64,000 nucleotides of DNA, taken from assembly GCF_024721155.1 (NCBI RefSeq), contig NZ_JAHVAP010000011.1, forward strand, positions 62,001 to 126,000, written 5' to 3'. Below are positions 43,313 through 52,255 of the stretch, one piece after another. A program made the translations under genes and the position numbers. Each line of letters starts with the position of its first letter. Position 1 is the stretch's first letter. The notes beneath the pieces are model-generated. The model was not told the DNA's origin. It ran no database searches and worked only from the letters and a program-made list of their open reading frames with translations. This stretch comes from Mucilaginibacter phenanthrenivorans (GTDB lineage Bacteria; Bacteroidota; Bacteroidia; Sphingobacteriales; Sphingobacteriaceae).

Positions 43313-46036
43313 TTATAGTGAATAACGGAAACCCAAATTGAAGCTGACGTTATAAAGATCCTTCGACTGTATAAGGTTATTGATCTTAACAGTTGTTGGC
43401 GTATTTAAAATATTATTAACCTTGGTGGTAAGCACAAAATGTTTGGTTACCTGCTTTTCGGCCGAAAGCGCTAAGAACGATTGCGGCTGCGTGTAGTAGT
43501 CATAACCATAGTTTGGATAAACAAGCGATAACGTTTTGCTGGTATAAGTATAGGCTAACTGTACAAAGGCCTTTTGTTTATCATTTTTGTACAAGAGTGA
43601 CAGGTTAAACACATCCCCGGTTTGTCCCTGCAATGGCCGGCTTTGGTATTTAATTACCGGTTTACCATCTACCGAACCCGCTTCAGGTACATCCTTTGGC
43701 GATTTAATATTCGAATAAGTGTAAGTATAGTTACCAGATACGCCCAGGTTTCCGAAATATTTGCTGTAAACAATTTCGGCACCTGCTACCTTTGCTGTGC
43801 CAAAATTCTGGGGCGAGGTATTCAATTGCCCGTTGTTCGAATCATTTAAGGCAAACTCGATCGGGTTTTTGATGTCTTTATAAAAGGCACCTACAAATAT
43901 TTGTTCTTCCTTTTCAGGATATAACTCGTAACGTAAATCGTAGTTATTGGCTTCGGTATGTTGCACATTTGGATTACCGGTAACATCCGTACTTTGCCCG
44001 AAGGTTGGCGTAGGCACCAACTCAAATAAGGCAGGACGCGCTATCGACTTAAAATAAGATGCTCTCAAGTTTGATTTTTCTGTCAGCTTATATTTCAGCT
44101 GCAAGCTTGGTAACAGATCGGTATAAGTTTTTTTGGCATCGCTATAAATACTTAACACCACCGGGTTGGTATGATAGCCTTGTTCCGTGCCTTCAACACG
44201 CACACCGCCTACAACGTCCAGTTTGTCTACGGTGAGTTTAAATTCACCATAACCCGCTGTTATATTTTCATACGCAGTGTAGTTGGTGGCGTCGCTTTGG
44301 TCGGTACCGGTTTGGTTATATACTATAAAATCACTTGAATAAATATCGGTGAAGGCGCTTTTCCCACCGTTGGCCGTTGGCGCGGCTTTTAATATGTATT
44401 CGTTCTGATGGTTATAACGGGTACTGTGCCTGTACAGGCCACCTGCTTTAATCTCCAGTGAACTATTGTCGCCCAGGCCGGTTTTGTATCCCAGGTTTGC
44501 CATGGCGCTCAAGTCTTTGTTGCCGCTTTTTTCCCAGATCCTGGTGATATTATCGTAGTAATCCACCGTCCTGGTAAAGTCAGGATTGATCAAGTGGTTG
44601 ATAGAAAGATCGGCCCTGTCCGGAGCTTGCTGCATAGCGTTTGAATAAACACCCGACCAATCAAAAAGTAAATGTTTGTCAATAATAACATGTTTGCCGT
44701 TTAGCTTCAGGTTCTCTAAATACTGGTTTTGGATAAATGATCGGTCATCATTATAAACAGTTCCCGTGCCCGGGCCTTTTCTGCCCCCGTTACCACCTAA
44801 AATAGAAGTGTCGATGCTTAGGCGGGTTTGCGCCAACCGGGTATAAAGAAACACGTTATCAAGACTGATCTTGTTATTTTCGTCGATCTTATAATCCAAG
44901 TGACCGGATAACCCGTTATTTAACTGCTGTGTAGAATAGGCGCGGTTAGCAACATCTGATATGACCGGTTGAAAATTGCTTACATGAATATCCGGCTCCG
45001 CTACATTGAACTGGGAGTTTGTACCATAAAACTGGTTTTGGTAACTATCAGCAATAATAAAACCCAATTTATTGTTTAAAAACCTGCGGCCATAAGTAAA
45101 ACCTAAAAGCGAGGTGGGCGGTGCATTTTTTTTAGTAAAGTCCAGGTTCGATCGTGAAAAATAGCCTGGGGTAGCAACATAGTTGGGGCCGAACCGTTGG
45201 GTTGGGCTCTTACTTTGCACTGCTCCCTGTTGAAAATCATCAAACTTGCGGTTAAAAAATATAGCACTATAACCTATTGAGCCATTGGCTTTAAAATATT
45301 CATATTCCGGTGCATCCTTAAAAACAAGGTTTACCGTTCCGCCAATCGCATCACCTTCCATTTCGGGAGTAAGGGTTTTGCTTACTTCTACCCGTTCTAA
45401 TAAGTCGGACGGAACAATGCTAAGCGAGATAAACCTTGATACAGGATCTGGACTGGTAACCTTAACCCCGTTAACCAATGTATTGTTATAACGCGGCTCA
45501 AGCCCTCTTATAATAGCGTACGCTTCATCCGAGCCGCTATTACGTTGAATGGTTATTGCAGAAACCCGCGCCAAAGCATTCGCAGCATTGATGTCCGGTG
45601 AACGCTGCATTGCCTGTGCAGATAACACGTTGGTGATATTATCCGCATTCTTTTCCGATTTACGGGACGATGCCTCCGATTCGGCATTGGCTGCTCCATA
45701 AACCTTTACGGCTTTAAGCGATTCAGTTTTTTCGAGCAGGCTAACGTTTAGCATTGCAGACTGGCCTGCGGTAAAGGTTATTTTTCCCTCGTATTCAGTA
45801 AATCCCACATACTTTACCTTAAGCTTGTATGTTCCGGGGGCGATGCCGGATATTGAATAGTGGCCAAAGGCATCTGTTACGGAGCCACCATTCTTACCAT
45901 CAAAATGGACAAACGCGCCGCTTAATGGTTCCTTGGTTTGCCCATCTATGATCTGTCCCTTCAGGGTCGCGGTTTGAGCCGCGGCAACGGACGAAAGGAA
46001 GATAAAGAGTATAAATAAGTAATTTTTAATGCTCAT
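43313..46036 (-). CDS. TonB-dependent receptor (no SusD partner)
   Basis: A 907-residue outer-membrane receptor. The signal peptide (1-20) is followed by a carboxypeptidase-regulatory-like domain (about 24-105; TLKGQIIDGQTKEPLSGAF), a plug domain (about 125-235; RVSAITIQRNSGSDEAYAII, GDAIGGTVNLVF) and a 22-strand barrel ending FNLGFRYSL. It resembles the TonB-dependent group that works without SusD and often imports iron complexes, nucleotides or small phosphorylated compounds. It heads the operon with a beta-helix lipoprotein and two YncE-type proteins, one carrying a phosphoesterase. An organophosphate uptake role is an attractive but unproven reading. Confidence 0.92.
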   Translation of the reverse strand: MSIKNYLFILFIFLSSVAAAQTATLKGQIIDGQTKEPLSGAFVHFDGKNGGSVTDAFGHYSISGIAPGTYKLKVKYVGFTEYEGKITFTAGQSAMLNVSLLEKTESLKAVKVYGAANAESEASSRKSEKNADNITNVLSAQAMQRSPDINAANALARVSAITIQRNSGSDEAYAIIRGLEPRYNNTLVNGVKVTSPDPVSRFISLSIVPSDLLERVEVSKTLTPEMEGDAIGGTVNLVFKDAPEYEYFKANGSIGYSAIFFNRKFDDFQQGAVQSKSPTQRFGPNYVATPGYFSRSNLDFTKKNAPPTSLLGFTYGRRFLNNKLGFIIADSYQNQFYGTNSQFNVAEPDIHVSNFQPVISDVANRAYSTQQLNNGLSGHLDYKIDENNKISLDNVFLYTRLAQTRLSIDTSILGGNGGRKGPGTGTVYNDDRSFIQNQYLENLKLNGKHVIIDKHLLFDWSGVYSNAMQQAPDRADLSINHLINPDFTRTVDYYDNITRIWEKSGNKDLSAMANLGYKTGLGDNSSLEIKAGGLYRHSTRYNHQNEYILKAAPTANGGKSAFTDIYSSDFIVYNQTGTDQSDATNYTAYENITAGYGEFKLTVDKLDVVGGVRVEGTEQGYHTNPVVLSIYSDAKKTYTDLLPSLQLKYKLTEKSNLRASYFKSIARPALFELVPTPTFGQSTDVTGNPNVQHTEANNYDLRYELYPEKEEQIFVGAFYKDIKNPIEFALNDSNNGQLNTSPQNFGTAKVAGAEIVYSKYFGNLGVSGNYTYTYSNIKSPKDVPEAGSVDGKPVIKYQSRPLQGQTGDVFNLSLLYKNDKQKAFVQLAYTYTSKTLSLVYPNYGYDYYTQPQSFLALSAEKQVTKHFVLTTKVNNILNTPTTVKINNLIQSKDLYNVSFNLGFRYSL

Positions 46037-46416
46037 ATAACATGTGATTTTTCACAAAGCATCATGTCAATATTGGAGAAATACTGAATAAAATAAGAAT
46101 AAAATAATTGTTAACTCATTGATAATTAAAACTTAACAATACAGCTTTTTACCCCCCTAATACACAAGCTTAATTACATATTTATGCAACAATAACTTAA
46201 CGGACGGAAAAGAGATTTTCAGAATTTTTATTGGGGCATTTTTTGTCTGTCTTTAAAACTACACTCTTTTTCACGCGCAATCAGGCTTGCGGGATCACTA
46301 CAAACGCTCTACATCCCAGCATATTCAAGCGATGAGTAGCTACCAGGCGTTTTATTAACAAATTTTGTTTCTAATTTTAAGCTGATCAATATAAACCAAA
46401 TAAAAAACCATTACTT
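46037..46416. other. Divergent promoter region
   Basis: These 380 bp separate the TonB-receptor operon from the divergent ThuA-like gene and should carry both promoters. The receptor side is very AT-rich. No gene or long repeat was seen, and no element matches the Bacteroidota consensus well enough to name. Confidence 0.4.
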
Positions 46417-47259
46417 ATGAACCGCAGGATAACCGCTTCATTCGTTTCTATATGTTCAATATTACTTTGCGTTACCAGCCTGTGTGCCCAAAGCACCAAG
46501 CCTAAATTCAAAGTAATAGCCTTTTACACGGCCCAGGAAGATAAGGCACACATCAGCTTTGTGCACGAAGCTAATGCCTGGTTCCCGAAGATGGCCACTA
46601 AGTATAATTTCGCTTATGATTCCACCAAAAACTGGAGCAACCTGAACCCGGAGTTTTTATCGCATTACCAGGTGGTCCTGTTTTTAGATACCAGGCCCGA
46701 TGACCCGGCTCAACGAAAGGCATTTGAAAATTACATGAAAAATGGCGGCGCCTGGATGGGCTTCCATTTCTCGGCCTTTGCGCTTACGCCTTCAAAGTAT
46801 AACCAGGATTGGGACTGGTATCATAAGGAATTCCTTGGCTCAGGTCAGTATGTAAGCAACATCTGGCGGCCATCGCCTGCTATTTTGGATGTCGACACAA
46901 AATTCCCGGCAACAAAGCATCTGCCCAAAACATTCAAAACCTCGCCAAACGAATGGTACCGCTGGGAATATGACCTGCGCAAAAATCCGGATATCAGGAT
47001 CCTGGCCTCAATAGATTCTGCCAGTTACCCGCTTGGCACCGGACCAAAGCAAAGTGAGATCTGGCACAGTGGCTATTATCCCGTTGTGTGGACCAATACC
47101 AAATACAAAATGGTATACTTCAACATGGGCCATAACGATATGGACTATGAGCACAAATACGACAATACCGACAAAACCCTCTCTTATACCTTCAGCAGCC
47201 CTATGGAAGCAAAGATGGTTTTGGATGCGCTGATGTGGTTGGGTGGGGTTAGAGATTAG
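46417..47259 (+). CDS. ThuA-like domain protein
   Basis: A 280-residue exported protein (signal peptide about 1-24, ending LCAQ). It has the ThuA/trehalose-utilisation glutamine-amidotransferase-like fold: KVIAFYTAQEDKAHISFVHE, YQVVLFLDTRPDD, NGGAWMGFHFSAF, SEIWHSGYYPVVWTNTKYKM and YFNMGHNDMDY are all recognisable. ThuA-like proteins occur in sugar catabolic loci; several are thought to act on keto-sugars or other modified sugars. The gene is monocistronic and divergent from the TonB-receptor operon. A repeat-rich intergenic region follows directly. Confidence 0.88.
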   Translation: MNRRITASFVSICSILLCVTSLCAQSTKPKFKVIAFYTAQEDKAHISFVHEANAWFPKMATKYNFAYDSTKNWSNLNPEFLSHYQVVLFLDTRPDDPAQRKAFENYMKNGGAWMGFHFSAFALTPSKYNQDWDWYHKEFLGSGQYVSNIWRPSPAILDVDTKFPATKHLPKTFKTSPNEWYRWEYDLRKNPDIRILASIDSASYPLGTGPKQSEIWHSGYYPVVWTNTKYKMVYFNMGHNDMDYEHKYDNTDKTLSYTFSSPMEAKMVLDALMWLGGVRD

Positions 47260-47437
47260 AGATCAGTTAATCAGAGATTAGTTAGCTTCGGAAGCTGGCG
47301 CGCTATATTAGAACTTTATTAGTCGTTTACCTTTCAGCGGCGTGCTGTGAGGACACAGCCCGGGGGGAAGTGTTTTTCTTTATTAAGTTCCGGTCAACTA
47401 ATCTCTGGTCTCTAATTAACTAGTCTCTAATCAACTA
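47251..47437. repeat. Imperfect long inverted repeat around a small hairpin
   Basis: The left arm (47251-47285) carries repeated AGAGATTAG/AGTTA units and overlaps the ThuA stop. The right arm (47396-47437) carries the reverse-complement ACTAATCTCT / TCTCTAATCAACTA units. Between them a short GCTGTG-AGGA-CACAGC hairpin (47344-47359) sits in a GC-rich patch. It separates convergent genes and could act as a bidirectional transcription stop or be a decayed dispersed element. Confidence 0.5.
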
Positions 47438-47440
47438 ACT

Positions 47441-49612
47441 TCAGTTATTCAGCCAATAGGTAAACTTGAACACTAATCCCCTGTTTTTGACGAAGAGCGG
47501 GCGCGGCAGGTAGTTATCGGTGTAAACAATAAAGAAATCGGATGCGGGGCGGTAGCGCCATTGCAGGCGGGTATTTATGTTAATGTTTTTGCCTTGCTGG
47601 TTATATTGGAAAAAGCCGGTCAGGAAAAACTTATTGGTCATTGTAACATCAACCCGGGGGCCAACCAGCCAGAACGCTTTATTTCCCCATGGCTGCGGCA
47701 ACTGCAGGTTGTTATAGGTGGTATTTACCTGGATATTTACATAGGGCTGAAAACGATAACCAACATCATTTGCCACACTTATTTTTTTGCCATTGTCGTA
47801 ATAACCGCCATAATCAAGCGTAAAATCATAGGTAAACAATCTTTGAGGGATTGAGAAGTATGATATTTCGACATTGTGCCAGGTACTCTGTAATCCTACG
47901 GGTAACAGGCTCCCGGTGTAATTAGTAGGATCGTAAGGCTGCAGCAGCTTTACATAATCGCGCTCCACAAGGCCGGTTAAAGTGCTTTTGTTCCTGAACG
48001 TTATCAGGTACGAAAGGAAGGCCCGGTTGTCTGTTGGGTTAAACGAGCCATCATAATAATCAGTAAGGTTAAGCTGCGGACCATGGCTCAGGATAGCGCC
48101 ATGGGTAGGAAAAAACAGGTACCCGATGTATGGATTAAGCTTGATATACCCTTGCCGCGGCACATAGCCAACGCCAGCGTTATAGTTTGCACCCACCACC
48201 TCATACTGCCCCCCAACGGCCCAGTACTTATTGGCGAATTGCAGGTTGCCAGCTTGTGTAAAGTCGTGCCCCTTTTTATCAGGACTGAATGACTTTAGCG
48301 CCAGCACCTTACCCGTTAATAAATTGTCGGACGAGGCGATGTTATACTCCAATCCAAAGTTGCTGTTGTATTTGGTATCTGCCGGAGTTGCCGACGCTGA
48401 TGGCGGGTAATTAAAGGATTGTTTATTCACAAACAGGAAACCAATATTGGAACGGGCGAAGATTTTTCGCTGTAAGGCAATCATGGTGAAGTTTTGAGCA
48501 GGGACACCTGTTTCCTGGTTACTGTTGGTTTGCATGTCCATTATGCTAATACGCCAGTTTTGATCAAGCTTCCCGCTTAATCTTGCCCCGCCAATAATCG
48601 TGGATGTTAAACCTATCCGCCGTGAAAAAAATGGCCTGATGGATGCATAACCGAAGTTATTGAACTGGTCGCCGTTCTCCAGGAAGAACTGCCGGGTTTC
48701 CGGATAGAACAACTCATAACGACTTAAATTAGTTACCTGCTTATCGGCATCTACCTGCGAAAAATCCGGATGCACGGTAAGATCGAGGTTCAGGGCTGAC
48801 GAGATGGCTATCTTGGCGTCGCCTCCTGCTTCAACGTGGAAGACGGCATTTTTATGATTCGCGTAATCTTTGGTCACCCCTGTTAGCAAGTATGGTACGA
48901 TAGCAATATTCGGCCCGGGATCGGGCGGTGGCGTATCCCAAACCAACGTACCTGTATAAGCTAATGATGCCGTAGGGAATTGCCGTGGCACAGGCGTCCA
49001 GCTTGATTTTTCGGTGGTACGCAGATCATTCCTGCTGAAATTTATACCCCATTCCGAAATCCCCTTTTTATACCTGATGGATTTAAAGGGAATAGATGCC
49101 TCAAAAATATATTTATCAGGATAGTCCTTTACCGCCGAAACCCATTTGTTAGTCCAGCTAAGATCAACCTTGCCTCCCTCGTACATGGTGCCATCCCACT
49201 CCGCTCCTACAGCATTCGAACCAAATGAATAGCCATTCGTTTGGTCATTATAGGTGTCCATAAAGAAAATGAAGTTGTCATTCTTTAGAAAAGAAAAATC
49301 CCGTTTTAGCGATTCTACCATACTCTGGCCGGGAAAGGCTTTATAACATATGGCAAGGATATAAACGTTCTTATCGTCATAAGCCATCCTCACTTCTGTT
49401 TTAACTTTCGCAAAACTCGTATCCATCGGCAGCACCATCCTAAAGTTGCCGGCAACCTCTACATCCTGCCATGCAGGTTCATCCATAATCCCGTCTATTT
49501 TAACAGCAGAAGTTAACCTGTGAATATGATATTTAAACTGGCTGTTTTTCTTTTGAGCTAAAAGATTCAGGCAAAATAATAAACAAATTGCAAGTAAAGG
49601 TCTAAACTTCAA
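47441..49612 (-). CDS. DUF5916 outer-membrane protein with CBM9-like N-terminus
   Basis: A 723-residue exported protein (signal peptide about 1-19, ending LLAQ). The N-terminal domain (about 35-225) is a CBM9-like beta-sandwich: AVKIDGIMDEPAWQDVEVAG and KVKTEVRMAYDDKNVYILAI. The remainder matches DUF5916, with VDADKQVTNLSRYELFYPET followed by RQFFLENGDQF and a long C-terminal beta-barrel ending in FKFTYWLNN. The family is common in Bacteroidota, its role is unknown, and an outer-membrane location is likely. It stands alone on the minus strand. The final residues overlap the edge of the inverted repeat region. Confidence 0.87.
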   Translation of the reverse strand: MKFRPLLAICLLFCLNLLAQKKNSQFKYHIHRLTSAVKIDGIMDEPAWQDVEVAGNFRMVLPMDTSFAKVKTEVRMAYDDKNVYILAICYKAFPGQSMVESLKRDFSFLKNDNFIFFMDTYNDQTNGYSFGSNAVGAEWDGTMYEGGKVDLSWTNKWVSAVKDYPDKYIFEASIPFKSIRYKKGISEWGINFSRNDLRTTEKSSWTPVPRQFPTASLAYTGTLVWDTPPPDPGPNIAIVPYLLTGVTKDYANHKNAVFHVEAGGDAKIAISSALNLDLTVHPDFSQVDADKQVTNLSRYELFYPETRQFFLENGDQFNNFGYASIRPFFSRRIGLTSTIIGGARLSGKLDQNWRISIMDMQTNSNQETGVPAQNFTMIALQRKIFARSNIGFLFVNKQSFNYPPSASATPADTKYNSNFGLEYNIASSDNLLTGKVLALKSFSPDKKGHDFTQAGNLQFANKYWAVGGQYEVVGANYNAGVGYVPRQGYIKLNPYIGYLFFPTHGAILSHGPQLNLTDYYDGSFNPTDNRAFLSYLITFRNKSTLTGLVERDYVKLLQPYDPTNYTGSLLPVGLQSTWHNVEISYFSIPQRLFTYDFTLDYGGYYDNGKKISVANDVGYRFQPYVNIQVNTTYNNLQLPQPWGNKAFWLVGPRVDVTMTNKFFLTGFFQYNQQGKNININTRLQWRYRPASDFFIVYTDNYLPRPLFVKNRGLVFKFTYWLNN

Positions 49613-49938
49613 AGCCGGTGGTTTTAATAATTATGGCGCTGTTTGCGCTTATTTTTGTTCTAATATAATCTATGTTTGGATTACTTTGGATTAAAATTGG
49701 TTATTCGCCCTTTATTCTGGTACAATAAGGGGTCAAAAAACCCTAAAATCGCCCCGAAAATGTCTAAAATGTTAACAAATAAGCCTATGTTGGTATTTAT
49801 TGAACTTTTTTTGAAAAAAACGTGTTAAAATGTGTTAAAAAATTAGTCTTGTATTCCCATAGAATATATATTTGTGTAATTATTATTTTCGTTCTAACCA
49901 ACTAGTTCTTTATGATAAATAATGAGGTCAGTTACTAC

Positions 49939-49977
49939 AAAAAAGAGAGAGCGCCCGCTTCCTCTTTTTTTGTTTTA
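49939..49977. terminator. Terminator-like hairpin
   Basis: AAAAAAGAG (49939-49947) pairs with CTCTTTTTT (49962-49970), extended inward by AGC-GCCC-GCT with one mismatch, then TGTTTT. It is symmetrical enough to work on either strand: for a small plus-strand transcript or as a backup stop for the minus-strand DUF5009 gene. Confidence 0.65.
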
Positions 49978-50032
49978 TAGCCTTTTTTTTCTGTACGTAG
50001 AAGCTCTCTGCGGCAGTCTACGTCGCTACCAC

Positions 50033-50059
50033 AAAAAGCCCCTTATCAGGAGGCGCTTT
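50033..50059 (-). terminator. Probable terminator of the DUF5009 gene
   Basis: On the minus strand AAAGCGCC and GGGGCTTTTT can pair with one bulged base, around a CTGATAA-type loop, with a T-run in the right arm. It lies about 60 bp past the stop at 50120. Confidence 0.5.
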
Positions 50060-50119
50060 GTAAACCCTTAAATTTTAAATCACGTATTGTATCGTAAATC
50101 CTGATGTATAACGGATGTG

Positions 50120-51292
50120 TTATATCTTAAGCCTGAGCCGCCGCCTCTCAAGGAAGCCCGTAATAAAAATGGTTATAAACGCAATAGCGATCGACCGGAA
50201 AATACCGCCAGCGCCTGTGTTAAAGAAATCCGGGTAATTAAAGTTGATTAGCGAAAAGAAGCCAACCATTAAATACGGTATCAAATAACAGGTCAATGTG
50301 CTGGTGCCTGCCGGTTTAATAATTTTAAACCAGCTTTCCTTTCCTTTCACATCAACCAGCCATATCAGCAGTTCAAATAATAAAATGCCGATACCTGCAC
50401 ATATAAAGATCCATGCAGGCGTCGAATGAATTTTGGAGATCCCCTGGGTATATGGGCGTACAAAAAAACCAAGGCCAATTAAAGCAATGCCGGCCACAGT
50501 AAATACCTGCCACAGCCATTTATAACTTCCCTTAGCTATTATTTTCGCATACAGCAATGATACTACCACCCCAAACATCATTAAGGACGCACATGACCCA
50601 TCCTTAATTATCGGGATCCGCAGATGGAATACCCTGCCATGAACGATAAGATTTATGGCTACCAGCAAAACCAGTGCAATAACAAGACCTGTAAAATTGC
50701 CCTTTACCAACAGGTATATTCCCGCACATACCAGGTATGCCCAACCTATTAGGCCGAGAATGCCCCACCATGCCGGATCCAGCCAGCGCGTTCCACCCTC
50801 TTCGGCGTTGCCTTTGTATAAAATCCCGAGAACGATCAGGGTTACAATGCCGATGCCCATCAACACGTAGCGTTTTGTTTTAGCCATAGTTTCGGGGTAA
50901 TCAAGCCATATTAAAAAGAAGCTGATTGTCAGCAGCAATTCCCAAACCGGCAGAGGCAGCAGTGCCTCCTTGCTGTAATCTTCCATGTTTACATGGAAAA
51001 AGCCCATTACTATTAATGCGAACGACCGCAACAATATATAAACCGCAATTGACTTAAAGGAATTTCCCTTATCAATGCGCCTGCCGATAGCCAGCGGGAT
51101 TGACAAGCCTGCTATAAAAAGAAATAATGGAAATACGGTATCAGCAAAGTGCATTCCGTCTTCATTGGCCTTTACGTGATCGATCCATTTGGGCACATGG
51201 CTAACGCCGCTAAGATCGTTCACAAAAATCATGAAGAACATATTAATGGCGCGCAGCACATCAATTGAATGAAGACGTTTTATTTGGAACAT
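50120..51292 (-). CDS. DUF5009 / heparan-alpha-glucosaminide acetyltransferase-like membrane protein
   Basis: A 390-residue protein with about ten membrane helices. The N-terminus RLHSIDVLRAINMFFMIFVN followed by FADTVFPLFLFIAGLSIPLA is the signature of the HGSNAT/YeiB-like acyltransferase group (DUF5009). The loop IWLDYPETMAKTKRY and the C-terminal STLTCYLIPYLMVGFF also fit. Such proteins are thought to move acetyl groups from cytoplasmic acetyl-CoA to sugars outside the membrane. The gene stands alone, 68 bp after the start side of a broken small frame at 51385 on the opposite strand, and is followed by two hairpins. The acceptor is unknown. Confidence 0.85.
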   Translation of the reverse strand: MFQIKRLHSIDVLRAINMFFMIFVNDLSGVSHVPKWIDHVKANEDGMHFADTVFPLFLFIAGLSIPLAIGRRIDKGNSFKSIAVYILLRSFALIVMGFFHVNMEDYSKEALLPLPVWELLLTISFFLIWLDYPETMAKTKRYVLMGIGIVTLIVLGILYKGNAEEGGTRWLDPAWWGILGLIGWAYLVCAGIYLLVKGNFTGLVIALVLLVAINLIVHGRVFHLRIPIIKDGSCASLMMFGVVVSLLYAKIIAKGSYKWLWQVFTVAGIALIGLGFFVRPYTQGISKIHSTPAWIFICAGIGILLFELLIWLVDVKGKESWFKIIKPAGTSTLTCYLIPYLMVGFFSLINFNYPDFFNTGAGGIFRSIAIAFITIFITGFLERRRLRLKI

Positions 51293-51384
51293 TGCTCAGG
51301 TTTTAATCAGCTTTAAAATAGTGATTTAAATATAAGCGGTATGATTCAAATATTTATGTATCGTTTATGTTATAATTGCAAAAG

Positions 51385-51624
51385 ATGGAGATCTTTTTAA
51401 AAAACATTACCGAAGTATCAGGTAAACAGGAAATTCAAGTAGTGGATTTGTAGTGCGGGATACGCGATGCACAAAGCGAGAGTTACCGGCTAATTACCAA
51501 TTTGGCATACAGGTTGATAAATGTACCCGATAATATTAAAGGAAAAAACATCCCGGTAGAATTACTGGCGATAGATAAGTACGCAAAAATCATGGGCAAG
51601 CCACTGAAAGGCCTATCGGACTAA
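51385..51624 (+). pseudogene. Small reading frame interrupted by an in-frame TAG
   Basis: From ATG 51385 the frame reads MEIFLKNITEVSGKQEIQVV, meets TAG at codon 23 (51451-51453), then continues in the same frame for 56 sense codons (CGIRDAQSESYRLITNLAYR, then LINVPDNIKGKNIPVELLAI and so on) to TAA at 51622. The part after the TAG has balanced, protein-like composition, and a clean intrinsic terminator follows 8 bp later, so this was or is a transcribed gene of about 79 residues. I do not recognise the family. It is either a recent nonsense pseudogene or, less likely, an amber-recoded gene; no frameshift is needed. Confidence 0.6.
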
Positions 51625-51631
51625 AAGCGCT

Positions 51632-51653
51632 GCAAACCTGGGTTTGCGTTTTT
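51632..51653 (+). terminator. Intrinsic terminator after the amber-interrupted frame
   Basis: GCAAAC (51632-51637) and GTTTGC (51642-51647) form a stem around CCTG-like tetraloop, followed by GTTTTT. Its position 8 bp after the stop codon supports a genuine transcription unit at 51385-51624. Confidence 0.75.
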
Positions 51654-51679
51654 ACAAGGGTAGATAATAGATCAAGTGC

Positions 51680-51710
51680 AAAAGGCCTTACCATGCAGGT
51701 AAGGCCTTTT
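51680..51710 (-). terminator. Intrinsic terminator of the RRM protein gene
   Basis: AAAAGGCCTTACC (51680-51692) pairs perfectly over 13 bp with GGTAAGGCCTTTT (51698-51710) around a 5-base loop. It lies 14 bp downstream of the minus-strand stop and may also act on the plus strand. Confidence 0.88.
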
Positions 51711-51723
51711 ACAATATTTTATA

Positions 51724-52125
51724 TTACCAACGGCTGCCACCGCCGCCACCGCCACGGTTGTTGTCGCGAGAGTAGCCGCCACCGCCGCCACTTCCACCAC
51801 GGCTTCCGCCGCCGCCATAGCCACCACCGCCACCGCGGTTGCCGCCATAACCACCGCCGCCGCCGCTTCTGCGGTCGTCACGTTTCTTTTCTTCTGCCTG
51901 GCTAACCGCAATTGATCTGCCTTTAACATCAGCGCCGTTTAAGCCTGTGATCGCTTTTTGAGCGGCCTCATCATCTGACATTTCTACAAAGCCGAAACCC
52001 TTGCTTCTGCCGGTTTCTCTGTCACTAATTAATTTTACGGTGCTAACTTCACCATAGGCTTCGAAAAGCTCTCTTAAATCGGCTTCCTCTAATGAGAAAG
52101 GAAGACTTCCTACGAATATGTTCAT
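51724..52125 (-). CDS. RRM-type RNA-binding protein with glycine-rich tail
   Basis: 133 residues from the ATG at 52125 (a TTG one codon upstream is open). A single RNA-recognition motif occupies about residues 1-78: RNP2 is IFVGSLPF and RNP1 is KGFGFVEM, with an intact RELFEAYGEV helix. The tail (about 85-133) is a low-complexity Gly/Arg/Tyr/Ser sequence (GGGGGYGGNRGGGGGYGGGG and so on). These small Bacteroidota RRM proteins resemble plant glycine-rich RNA-binding proteins and are thought to act as RNA chaperones, often in cold or stress responses. The repetitive tail leaves alternative frames open, but these are not genes. Confidence 0.93.
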   Translation of the reverse strand: MNIFVGSLPFSLEEADLRELFEAYGEVSTVKLISDRETGRSKGFGFVEMSDDEAAQKAITGLNGADVKGRSIAVSQAEEKKRDDRRSGGGGGYGGNRGGGGGYGGGGSRGGSGGGGGYSRDNNRGGGGGGSRW

Positions 52126-52255
52126 CAAAATTTAATTTATTACGGGCAAGTCTACTTTTGCTCACCACCTTATTATTGACATCAAATATAGTAATAGATA
52201 TTTTATACTTAATGCAACTATTTACAAATACACGAAACTTATTTTTAAAAATACA

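Larger units (their letters stand above)
49613..50119. other. 507-bp intergenic region with hairpins and a possible small transcript
   Basis: No annotated-size gene lies here. It should contain the DUF5916 promoter (minus) and the terminator of the DUF5009 gene. On the plus strand a perfect -7-like TATATTTG (49867-49874) is followed by a 22-codon frame (ATG 49912 to TAG 49980) that overlaps a terminator-like hairpin (49939-49970). A second hairpin is at 50033-50059. See the finding. Confidence 0.45.

Noticed and set aside
51672..51929. Ala/Val-rich frame overlapping the RRM gene
   Set aside because: It reads the glycine-rich repeat tail of the RRM gene in another frame; repetitive codons keep several frames open by composition alone.
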